A stretch of DNA of 64,000 nucleotides. Origin: Bacteroidales bacterium (lineage in GTDB: Bacteria; Bacteroidota; Bacteroidia; Bacteroidales; UBA3824). Location of the stretch: the NCBI GenBank assembly GCA_016293845.1, contig JAEDDH010000005.1:1-64000 (forward strand), in the 5' to 3' direction. Every line of letters begins with the position of its first letter. Position 1 is the first letter of the stretch. Below the pieces are notes generated by a model. The model was not told the origin of the DNA. It did no database searches and worked only from the letters and a program-made list of their open reading frames with translations. This document shows positions 35,273 to 42,712 of this stretch, in pieces. The position numbers and the translations under genes are program-made.

Positions 35273-36949
35273 CTAATTGAGTTTTTTTATTTTGTTGTTG
35301 ATAACATTTGAGTTGCCACCATTGTCTAATGCCAAGCGGTAAAATTGTAGAGCCTCTCCTACCCTGCTGGTTTTAGCATAGATGTCGGCGGCAAGTTCGT
35401 ATATAAATGGATGTTTTGATTCGTTGAATGCAATGGCCTTTTCGATAAAATATTCTGCACCTTTGTTGTCGTTGGTTTTAAGAAGGTAGTAAGAATACAC
35501 AAAATTGAAAAAAGGCGAATCTTTATCAGCGGCAAGGCACATTTTGATAATCATTGATGCCACTTCGCGATCTCGTCCTACCTGCACAAGATAATAGCAA
35601 TATTTTGCAAGATAGTAAAAATCAGTGTGATTGGCAGTAAAAAATTTTCGAAAATTATCTAACGCAACGTCCACATTGCCATTTTTGATATTATAAACGG
35701 CATTAAAAAAGTAGTAAAGATAAGCGGACGAAGTGGTCAAAATGCCAAAATCTGCTGATTGTTGCAGATAATCTTCCGCCACAACAAGGTCGTTGTTGAT
35801 TAATGCTCCCGCAGCAGAATAAACAAAAACGTCTAATTGTTCGGGGTAGTATGACATTGCACGATCAACCGCAACGCTGAGGGAATTATTATCAAAAATT
35901 GCATAATTGCGAAAGAGCATCCGCCAAACATCAAAATTTGATTTGTCGATTTCGAGAGATTTTAAAAGCACCAGTGACGAACGATTGTAGCGATAAGTGT
36001 TAAAAAGAAATTCGGAATAAACATTATAAACAATCGCACTATCGGGATAAGTGGCAGAAAGAATTTCAAAAACCGAATCAACTTTGCTGATGGCGAAACC
36101 ATCGAACGATTTTGAAAATTGAGAAACTAAAAAAAGTTTTTGTTCGAGTGTAACGTCGGAGCATTTTAAAGACTTGACGAGATTTTGATAAAAGCAATCG
36201 TCGTTGCCCTGTGCATTACACAAAAAAGTCTTGACGAGATATACAAAACCACTTTCGTTATTTACAGCCTCCATTTTATCTATAACAGGCTTAACCTTAG
36301 TGAGTTGATTAGTTTGAAAATAAAGGTCGCAAAGCAAAAAGAGATTGTATAAATTAGACGGATCAGCATTAATAAGCCTGAGAATTTCGTTTTCGGAATC
36401 TTGATAACGATTCAGCAAACGATAAAGGTCACTTTTGCGAGTGCAAATGTCAACATCGAAACCATAGGCGTTTTCAAACTGCGAAAGAATATCAATTGCT
36501 TCTTGATATAGATGAAGCGAAACATAAAGGTCGGTGAGTTGATGATAGTTTTCGTAAGATGGATACTTTTCTAACACAATCTTAGAATACTTAACAGCCT
36601 TTTCAATGTCGCCATTTTTGATGTAAATATCAGATAAAAGTCTGAGATAGAATACGTTATCAGAATTAATATCAACAGCATTTTTGGCAAACATCTCTGC
36701 CGCAGCGTAATCGCCTGAATCATAATGAATTTTGGCTATTTGATAATAACTTGCTGATGATTTTGGATTGAGTTTAATACATTTTTGGTAACATTGCAAC
36801 GCTTTGTCGTTCTGTGATTTAAGGAAGAAAATACCTGCCTGCGAAAAGTTGTCGAGAAACTCAACATTACTTGGCACAGGCTGCGCAAAGGCTTTGCCCA
36901 ATGGTAAAGCCAAAAAAGTGAATATCAATATGTTACCAAAAAAACGCAT
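35273..36949 (-). CDS. Tetratricopeptide repeat protein, exported
   Basis: 558 residues with a signal peptide (FGNILIFTFLALPLGKAFAQ). Many TPR units cover the rest, for example NDKALQCYQKCIKLNPKSSA, then DYAAAEMFAKNAVDINSDN, NGDIEKAVKYSKIVLEKYPS and GEALQFYRLALDNGG. A periplasmic scaffold is likely. It lies between dut (1-bp overlap) and DUF4292 (2-bp gap), a conserved order. Contains the motif CCTCTCCTACCCTGCTGG at 35353-35370. Confidence 0.9.
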   Translation of the reverse strand: MRFFGNILIFTFLALPLGKAFAQPVPSNVEFLDNFSQAGIFFLKSQNDKALQCYQKCIKLNPKSSASYYQIAKIHYDSGDYAAAEMFAKNAVDINSDNVFYLRLLSDIYIKNGDIEKAVKYSKIVLEKYPSYENYHQLTDLYVSLHLYQEAIDILSQFENAYGFDVDICTRKSDLYRLLNRYQDSENEILRLINADPSNLYNLFLLCDLYFQTNQLTKVKPVIDKMEAVNNESGFVYLVKTFLCNAQGNDDCFYQNLVKSLKCSDVTLEQKLFLVSQFSKSFDGFAISKVDSVFEILSATYPDSAIVYNVYSEFLFNTYRYNRSSLVLLKSLEIDKSNFDVWRMLFRNYAIFDNNSLSVAVDRAMSYYPEQLDVFVYSAAGALINNDLVVAEDYLQQSADFGILTTSSAYLYYFFNAVYNIKNGNVDVALDNFRKFFTANHTDFYYLAKYCYYLVQVGRDREVASMIIKMCLAADKDSPFFNFVYSYYLLKTNDNKGAEYFIEKAIAFNESKHPFIYELAADIYAKTSRVGEALQFYRLALDNGGNSNVINNKIKKLN

Positions 36950-37380
36950 TAAATTCCTGAATGTCCAAATCCGCCATCACTGCGAACAGTTTCTGAAAGT
37001 GAGTCAACTATCTTTAAATCAGCCTTTTCAAATTTGGCAATTACCATTTGGGCAATTTTGTCGCCATGATGAATGGTAAAATCCTCGTTTGATAGGTTTA
37101 TGAGAATGATTTTGATTTCGCCTCGATAGTCGGTGTCGATAGTGCCGGGAGTGTTAAGCACTGTGATTCCGTACTTTATTGCCAAACCACTTCGGGGACG
37201 AATCTGTGCCTCGTAGCCTTCGATGAGTTCGATAAACAATCCAGTGGGAACCAACACACGCTGCAATGGCTTAATAACCAAATCATTATCTAAATTTGCC
37301 CTGAGGTCTAATCCCGACGAATATTCTGTGGAATATGTCGGCAAAGGGTTGTTGCTCTTGTTTATAACTTTAATTTCCAT
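36949..37380 (-). CDS. dut: dUTP diphosphatase
   Basis: 143 residues. Hydrolyses dUTP to dUMP and pyrophosphate, keeping uracil out of DNA. The five trimeric dUTPase motifs are present: SSGLDLRAN (1), IRPRSGLAIKYGITV (2), NTPGTIDTDYRGEIKIIL (3), HHGDKIAQMVI (4) and RSDGGFGHSGI (5, C-terminal P-loop-like arm). Normal length. First gene of the tight cluster that runs down to mnmG. Confidence 0.97.
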   Translation of the reverse strand: MEIKVINKSNNPLPTYSTEYSSGLDLRANLDNDLVIKPLQRVLVPTGLFIELIEGYEAQIRPRSGLAIKYGITVLNTPGTIDTDYRGEIKIILINLSNEDFTIHHGDKIAQMVIAKFEKADLKIVDSLSETVRSDGGFGHSGI

Positions 37381-37427
37381 ATTATCAAATTATTGAACTG
37401 ACAAAAATATAAAATAATCGGATTTAT

Positions 37428-38936
37428 TTATCGTCTTTTTAAAAATCTCGATATTAATTTTTTAATCTGCGGTTGAAGGTTCTCTCGACGGTAAACAACT
37501 AATACAAAGAACATTAGCATAACAGTATGCAGAGAAATCCTCAAAGCCAAGGGTAATTGAGAGGTAAAAAATGTAGGAACAAAGAGTGCAACTGTTAATA
37601 GAAAATACAAAATCATTGATTTATAGTCGTATACGCAAGGAATGTGTTTTCTACCCCATACAAAAGTTATAATCAACATAACCAAATAGCAAATATTATT
37701 GGCAAAGGCACAAGCCATGTAGCCCCAAATAGGTACGAGAAATATGTTTAAGACTATTGTGATAACCGAACCAATAACGAAAATGATTATGCCATAATGA
37801 GTTAAGAATTTTAATTTGTACCAAAAGGATTGAACATAAATCAATCCCACTAAGAGATGACCAAACAAAAGCATTGGCACAACTTGCAATCCATCCCAAA
37901 ATTGTTTTCCGATAAAATATTTAAAGAAATCGAGGTAATACACTATAAATAAGAAGATAAAGAGCCCGAAAGCAAGTAAATATTTATTTACATCGGCAAA
38001 AAGTTGGTTAAAATTAGGTTGACCCTGGCTCGAAAAGAAAAACGGGTCGGCAGCATAGCGGAAACACTGTATAAATAAAGTCATAAAGACTGCAATCTTG
38101 GCGTTTGCGCCGTAAATACCTAACATGCTGAGTTTGTATTGGATAGGATCAGTAACTCCTTCTGGAATGGTGTAGAACATATTGATGGAGATTCGGTCGA
38201 AAAACTCGTTGATCTGTCCCGCTAAACCGGATACCAACAAAGGTAGCGAATAGATAAGCATCATCTTTAATAATGCGAACGAGAATTTGAATTTAAATTT
38301 CAGTAAATCAGGTATAAACATTATCAAAGTAAGGCTACTTGCAATCAAATTTGAGAGGAAAATATAGCCAACTCCCGTTTCGGGGTCGTAGATGGAATTA
38401 AAAATAGAATAATTTTCTGCCAATTTGGGTAACCAAAGAATAAAAAACAAATTGCAAAATATGTTTACCGAGATGTTTATCAACTTAAAAACAGCAAACT
38501 TAATAGCCTTGTTTTGTTGCCGCAATCGTGCAAAAGGAATGGCTGTAAGGGCATCTACACCTAATATTAATATAAAGAACGAAATGTAATTAACGTGATT
38601 GCTATAATGCAGAAATTCAGCGATTTGCGGGGCAAACAGAAGTCCTAACGCTATAAAAATAAAACTTGTAGTTAATAGCGAAAGGAAGGTGGTAGAATAG
38701 AGTTTATCTTTGTCGTCTTCGGTTTTGGAGAATTTAAAAAAGCCTGTTTCCATTCCGTAGGTAAGGAAAATCATCAAAAATGTAATGTAAGTATACATTT
38801 CGGTAACTGTGCCGTACTCGTCGGTAGAGAACACACGAGTGTAAAAAGGCACAAGAAGATAGTTGAGCAATCTACCCACTATCGAACTCAAACCATAGAT
38901 AAAGGTCTGACTTGCAAGTTGTTTGATACTACCCAT
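37428..38936 (-). CDS. Polysaccharide biosynthesis flippase (MOP/Wzx-like)
   Basis: 502 residues from the ATG at 38936. An upstream in-frame start at 39014 would add 26 hydrophobic residues before the usual MGSIKQLASQTFIYGLSSIV. About 12-14 membrane helices are visible, with FYTRVFSTDEYGTVTEMYTY typical of Wzx/lipopolysaccharide flippases. It should move a lipid-linked sugar across the inner membrane. No glycosyltransferase cluster is next to it, so it is probably a core-genome member. Lies 47 bp upstream of dut on the same strand. Confidence 0.9.
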   Translation of the reverse strand: MGSIKQLASQTFIYGLSSIVGRLLNYLLVPFYTRVFSTDEYGTVTEMYTYITFLMIFLTYGMETGFFKFSKTEDDKDKLYSTTFLSLLTTSFIFIALGLLFAPQIAEFLHYSNHVNYISFFILILGVDALTAIPFARLRQQNKAIKFAVFKLINISVNIFCNLFFILWLPKLAENYSIFNSIYDPETGVGYIFLSNLIASSLTLIMFIPDLLKFKFKFSFALLKMMLIYSLPLLVSGLAGQINEFFDRISINMFYTIPEGVTDPIQYKLSMLGIYGANAKIAVFMTLFIQCFRYAADPFFFSSQGQPNFNQLFADVNKYLLAFGLFIFLFIVYYLDFFKYFIGKQFWDGLQVVPMLLFGHLLVGLIYVQSFWYKLKFLTHYGIIIFVIGSVITIVLNIFLVPIWGYMACAFANNICYLVMLIITFVWGRKHIPCVYDYKSMILYFLLTVALFVPTFFTSQLPLALRISLHTVMLMFFVLVVYRRENLQPQIKKLISRFLKRR

Positions 38937-39014
38937 TAAAAACCAAATTTTTTTACAAAGGTATAAAATAGAAATTAGTAAATTGAGAAAAATTTTTAAT
39001 AACCATAACAACAA

Positions 39015-39122
39015 ATAAAAAAGAAAGAACTATTAGTAATTATTGCACTGATTACAAGCGTATTATATGTAAATGCTCAGGGTAAATGGAATGTCTACTC
39101 TACGAAAATAATTCAGAAATAA
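39015..39122 (+). pseudogene. Possible remnant of an exported protein (signal peptide only)
   Basis: One frame from ATA at 39015 reads KKKELLVIIALITSVLYVNA, then QGKWNVYSTKIIQK and a stop. This is a textbook Bacteroidota signal peptide (lysines, hydrophobic core, NAQ) with ATA where ATG is expected, and only 14 residues beyond the cleavage site. It overlaps the 3' end of hemW on the other strand. Probably a truncated gene; chance is possible. Confidence 0.35.
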
Positions 39123-40233
39123 TAGAATCCGAAATCATCACCCCATCCAAATTCAATCGTATAAAGCCGTTATCTTCAACAATATAGCGGCTAAATTTTT
39201 TATCATTGCAGTTTTTTAAAAACTCGTTTTCATACTCAGGAAAATCAATGTGTAAGCGTTTTAAATCTATTCCTCGGTGCGTTCTTAATCCAAGCATCAC
39301 AAACTCGTTAAAACGGTCTGTTTTAGAAAGTTGCTCGGTTTCAAAATAGGTTTCTCCACGTGAAACCATATCACAATATTTGCGCACATCGCGAAGGTTC
39401 CAGCTGCGGAGATTATCATAATAAGAATGTGCCGAAGCACCAAATCCAAGATACGGAACAAAATTCCAATAATTTGTATTATGCTTAGAATATTTTTCGG
39501 GTAAGGAATAGTTAGAAATTTCGTAATGTTCATACCCCGCAGAGGTGAGCAATTGATGCACAAGGCGAAACTGCACAACATAATCATCGTCGTCGATTAC
39601 ATTAATCTCGCCTTTGCGGAGTTTAAGATAAAACGGTGTACCTTGCTCAATACCAAGACTATACGCCGAAATATGAGGGATCTTGAAATCAGAAAAAATG
39701 TTAAAACTGCGTTCTATCTCTTTGAGTGTAAGCATCTCATAACCAAAGATATAATCAACAGAAAAGTTGTCGAAGCCATATTTTTTACAAAGGTCGAGAT
39801 AGCGGAAATTATCGTCAACTGTATGGCAGCGGCCGAGGAATTTAAGACAGTCGTTGTCCATCGATTGAAATCCTGTGCTGAGGCGGTTTACAAATCCAGA
39901 TGATTTTAACTCACTAAAATATTGATCGGAAGCCTGTTCGGGATTTATCTCTAAGGTACACTCTATATTATTAGCAAGGTGATAATTGTCTGAAATTAAT
40001 TTATATACCTTTTCTATATAGTGGAAAGGAACGAGCGAGGGGGTACCACCTCCAAAATAGATTGTATCAACAGTCTGATTTTTAAACAAATAAGATTTAT
40101 TAACAATTTCCTCGGTCAAAGCATTGAAATAATTACTCAATAATTCACTATGTTTGCAGAGCCTAATAGAGTAAAAATCGCAATAGCCGCATTTTTTCTT
40201 GCAAAAAGGTATATGAACATAAATTCCTGACAT
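39100..40233 (-). CDS. hemW: Radical SAM heme chaperone HemW (HemN-like)
   Basis: 377 residues from the ATG at 40233 (MSGIYVHIPFCKKKCGYCDF). A longer frame adds 26 residues lying upstream of the conserved start. The cluster motif is CKKKCGYCDFYS (CxxxCxxC). Further HemW signatures are TVDTIYFGGGTPSLVPFHYI, NRLSTGFQSMDNDCLKFLGR and SAYSLGIEQGTPFYLKLRKG. The HemW-type length and the missing N-terminal HemN extension favour heme chaperone over coproporphyrinogen dehydrogenase. Its ATG is 1 bp from the divergent VanZ-like ATG. Confidence 0.9.
   Translation of the reverse strand: MSGIYVHIPFCKKKCGYCDFYSIRLCKHSELLSNYFNALTEEIVNKSYLFKNQTVDTIYFGGGTPSLVPFHYIEKVYKLISDNYHLANNIECTLEINPEQASDQYFSELKSSGFVNRLSTGFQSMDNDCLKFLGRCHTVDDNFRYLDLCKKYGFDNFSVDYIFGYEMLTLKEIERSFNIFSDFKIPHISAYSLGIEQGTPFYLKLRKGEINVIDDDDYVVQFRLVHQLLTSAGYEHYEISNYSLPEKYSKHNTNYWNFVPYLGFGASAHSYYDNLRSWNLRDVRKYCDMVSRGETYFETEQLSKTDRFNEFVMLGLRTHRGIDLKRLHIDFPEYENEFLKNCNDKKFSRYIVEDNGFIRLNLDGVMISDSIISELFS
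39352..39367. promoter_or_regulatory. Weak parS-like site inside hemW
   Basis: TTCTCCACGTGAAACC; the CACGTG core and AAAC arm are intact, but the left arm is degraded (13 of 16 if position 5 is free). Confidence 0.35.
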
Positions 40234-40234
40234 A

Positions 40235-40624
40235 ATGAAAGATTTTTTTTTACTATTCAAATTCAGTATAATATGGGCAATATTAATACTTATAGCCTGC
40301 ACTTGCCGCATTCAAACCAACAGCGGTATGGATTTAGATATTCCTTTTTTAGATAAGATAGTTCATTTTGTTATGTACCTGATTTTAGGCGCGATAGTCA
40401 CTTTTGAATTCCGTCGTATTACTCCTAAATATTACCATAAGTATATATTTAAAATATTGATAATCAGCGTAGTATACGGAATCGTTATTGAGGTAGTGCA
40501 ATATTTTTTGCCTTGGCGCGGATTTGAATTTGCTGATATGATAGCCGACGGTCTTGGTGCGGCCGCCGGCATATATGGTATTAAATATCTGGTATTTGAC
40601 AAAAAAATGGATGGTTGTGATTAA
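40235..40624 (+). CDS. VanZ-like family membrane protein
   Basis: 129 residues with about four membrane helices. The VanZ-like motifs are FLDKIVHFVMYLILGAIVTF and VIEVVQYFLPWRGFEFADMI, then ADGLGAAAGIYGIKYL. The family includes the teicoplanin-resistance protein VanZ but most members have no known role. It converges on rpiB with a 14-bp gap and diverges from hemW by 1 bp, so any promoter must lie inside hemW. Confidence 0.88.
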   Translation: MKDFFLLFKFSIIWAILILIACTCRIQTNSGMDLDIPFLDKIVHFVMYLILGAIVTFEFRRITPKYYHKYIFKILIISVVYGIVIEVVQYFLPWRGFEFADMIADGLGAAAGIYGIKYLVFDKKMDGCD

Positions 40625-40638
40625 CCCCTCTCCTATTA

Positions 40639-41079
40639 TTAAGCCACAGGAATTTTTTCAATTCTACGCTGATGACGTCCACCGTCGAACTCAGTGCTTA
40701 AAAAAGTGTCAAGAATCTGCACAGCCTCCTCTTGCGAAACAAAGCGGGCTGGAATAGAAAGCACGTTCGCATTGTTGTGAGCACGGGCAAGACGGGCAAT
40801 TTCGGCATTCCAACAAAGTCCTGCGCGAATTTTCTGATGTTTGTTGGCAGTCATACAAATTCCGTTGCCGCTGCCGCAGATAGTAATGCCGTAAGCATCG
40901 GGAGTGTTCTCCACATTCACAGCCAAGGGATGAGCGTAATCGGCATAATCGCACGAATCGGCGCTGTTGGTGCCACAATCAGTAATCTGAAAGCCTTTTT
41001 TCTGCAAATAATCCTTTAAAAAGAGTTTCAACTCGTAACCTGCGTGGTCAGAAGCCATAAAAAGTTTTGAAATTTTCAT
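40639..41079 (-). CDS. rpiB: Ribose-5-phosphate isomerase B
   Basis: 146 residues. Interconverts ribose 5-phosphate and ribulose 5-phosphate in the pentose phosphate pathway. Seen: MASDHAGYELKLFLKDYL, DYADYAHPLAVNVEN, the catalytic-Cys loop GITICGSGNGICMTANKHQK and IRAGLCWNAEIARLARAHNN, with NVLSIPARF after it. Normal length. It borders the candidate origin region. Confidence 0.96.
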   Translation of the reverse strand: MKISKLFMASDHAGYELKLFLKDYLQKKGFQITDCGTNSADSCDYADYAHPLAVNVENTPDAYGITICGSGNGICMTANKHQKIRAGLCWNAEIARLARAHNNANVLSIPARFVSQEEAVQILDTFLSTEFDGGRHQRRIEKIPVA

Positions 41080-41621
41080 AATTGAATATATGTTATTAAA
41101 TAATCTATTATAAATTAATATTGTTGATAACGTTCAACGCTGCAAAAATAACAAATATTTGAGAATAAGGCGATTGAAATCTAAAAAATAGTTTAAGTAG
41201 CGATAGACAAAATGCTGATGTAAAGCATAAAACAAAAGTTATCAACAATGCTGTTAATTTTAGTGTTAATTGTAGAGTGTAAAAATGTGAATAAGTAAAA
41301 ATTTTTCTTGATTTTTTCGGAAATCTCAAAAATAATCCACAATTTTGAAAAAAATAAAACAAGTTTTCCACACCACGAAATTTGATATGTGGAAAAAACG
41401 TTTTTAACAAAAATATTGAATCAAGAATTATCAACAATTGTGGATAAAGTTTGTAAGATGCTAAAAGATAAAATTTTGAAAAAAAAACAAAATGTGAATT
41501 AAGGTTAACCTATTCGGGAAATTGTTAATTGCAAAAAAAATCGGAAAAAAGTTTCCACACTATTCACAGCTATAAATTATCAAAATAAAAATATATTTAA
41601 ATTTAAAATATAATAATTATA
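41080..41621. other. oriC: Candidate chromosomal replication origin (oriC) with DnaA-box cluster
   Basis: A 542-bp gene-free, AT-rich stretch between rpiB and nadA. It holds at least ten DnaA-box-like 9-mers: TGTTGATAA 41122-41130, TTATCAACA 41239-41247, TGTGAATAA 41286-41294, TAATCCACA 41333-41341, TTTTCCACA 41364-41372, TGTGGAAAA 41388-41396, TTATCAACA 41428-41436, TGTGGATAA 41439-41447 (exact consensus, reverse), GTTTCCACA 41551-41559 and CTATTCACA 41560-41568. The 41428-41447 pair is a palindrome around AT. The interval 41450-41550 is nearly all A/T and could be the unwinding element. dnaA is not in the window, but origins away from dnaA are known in Bacteroidota. The parS-like cluster to the left supports the call. 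Confidence 0.75.
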
Positions 41622-42605
41622 ATGAATAACGAACAAAGACCGGTCTTGAAAAATGGGCATATCGATATGCCAATAGATGAATCTATCAATTTGTATGCCG
41701 AAATTGACAAATTGCGCAAAACAAAGAACGCCGTGATACTTGCACATTACTACACTACCGACGAAGTGCAACAAATTGCCGACTATACTGGCGACAGTCT
41801 TGGTTTGGCTCAACAGGCCGCCAAAACCGATGCTGATATTATCCTTTTTGCCGGCGTGCATTTTATGGCCGAAACCGCCAAAGTGCTTTGTCCTAATAAA
41901 AAGGTGTTGATTCCCGACCTTGCCACTTCGTGCTCGCTTGCCGATTCGGTTAACGAAAAGTCGCTTTCAGAGTGCATTAAGCAGCACCCCGGACACACCG
42001 TGATTTCGTACGTAAACACTACCGCCGAGGTAAAGGCGCTTACAGATATTGTGGTAACGTCGTCGAATGCGGTAAAGATTGTTAGTCAACTACCTAAGGA
42101 TGAGAAAATTATCTTTGGTCCCGACCGCAATCTGGGGGCATACGTTAAAAAGGTTACTGGTCGCGAAAATATGGTGATTTGGGACGGCGGCTGCCACGTT
42201 CACGATGATTTTTCGGTGGAAAAACTCCGCAAACTCAAAGATCAGCACCCTAATGCAAAGGTTCTTGCCCACCCCGAATGTCCTGAGGCTATTCTCGACC
42301 TTGCCGACCATATTGGCGCTACTTCTTATCTATTGAAAATGAGTCAAGAACAGCCCGACAATGAGTTTATCGTTGCCACCGAACCCGGCATATTCTACGA
42401 AATGAAGAAACGTTCGCCGCAGAAAACCTTTATTCCTGTGCCCTCTAAGAGCGGACATCCATTGAATATGTGCGTTAATATGAAACGCAACTCACTGAAA
42501 AAGATTTATTTAACTCTAAAATACGAATTTCCTGAGGTTGACCTACCCAAGCACATTGCCGAAAAAGCGGTGGTTTGTATAAATAGAATGATGGAGATGT
42601 CATAG
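41622..42605 (+). CDS. nadA: Quinolinate synthase
   Basis: 327 residues. Condenses iminoaspartate with dihydroxyacetone phosphate to quinolinate for NAD synthesis; contains a [4Fe-4S] cluster. Seen: NAVILAHYYTTDEVQQIADY, GDSLGLAQQAAKTDADIILF, GVHFMAETAKVLCPNKKVLI (first cluster Cys), then MVIWDGGCHVHDDFSV, LAHPECPEAILDLADHIGAT (Cys) and CVNMKRNSLKKIYLTL (Cys). Normal length. No nadB or nadC is adjacent. First gene to the right of the origin candidate. Confidence 0.97.
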   Translation: MNNEQRPVLKNGHIDMPIDESINLYAEIDKLRKTKNAVILAHYYTTDEVQQIADYTGDSLGLAQQAAKTDADIILFAGVHFMAETAKVLCPNKKVLIPDLATSCSLADSVNEKSLSECIKQHPGHTVISYVNTTAEVKALTDIVVTSSNAVKIVSQLPKDEKIIFGPDRNLGAYVKKVTGRENMVIWDGGCHVHDDFSVEKLRKLKDQHPNAKVLAHPECPEAILDLADHIGATSYLLKMSQEQPDNEFIVATEPGIFYEMKKRSPQKTFIPVPSKSGHPLNMCVNMKRNSLKKIYLTLKYEFPEVDLPKHIAEKAVVCINRMMEMS

Positions 42606-42623
42606 GGATGTAGGAATGATCTG

Positions 42624-42662
42624 AATGCCGTTTAAACGATGTAAATGCCGTAGAGACGATGT
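42624..42662. repeat. Two tandem 19-bp direct repeats
   Basis: AATGCCGTTTAAACGATGT (42624-42642) and AATGCCGTAGAGACGATGT (42644-42662) match at 16 of 19 positions with a 20-bp period. The second copy runs into the palindrome at 42650-42677. Confidence 0.6.
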
Positions 42663-42677
42663 GCACATCGTCTCTAC
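42650..42677. repeat. Perfect 28-bp palindrome (GTAGAGACG family)
   Basis: GTAGAGACGATGTG is followed directly by its exact reverse complement. A related imperfect copy is at 44270-44298. It could act as a terminator for nadA or as a REP-like dispersed repeat. Confidence 0.75.
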
Positions 42678-42712
42678 AATAAAATCGATTATATTTTGAT
42701 TATTATAAAATT

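Noticed and set aside
41108..41437. 109-codon minus-strand frame in the origin candidate
   Set aside because: Phe/Leu-rich translation of AT-rich DNA, no start context or family, and it runs through the DnaA-box cluster.
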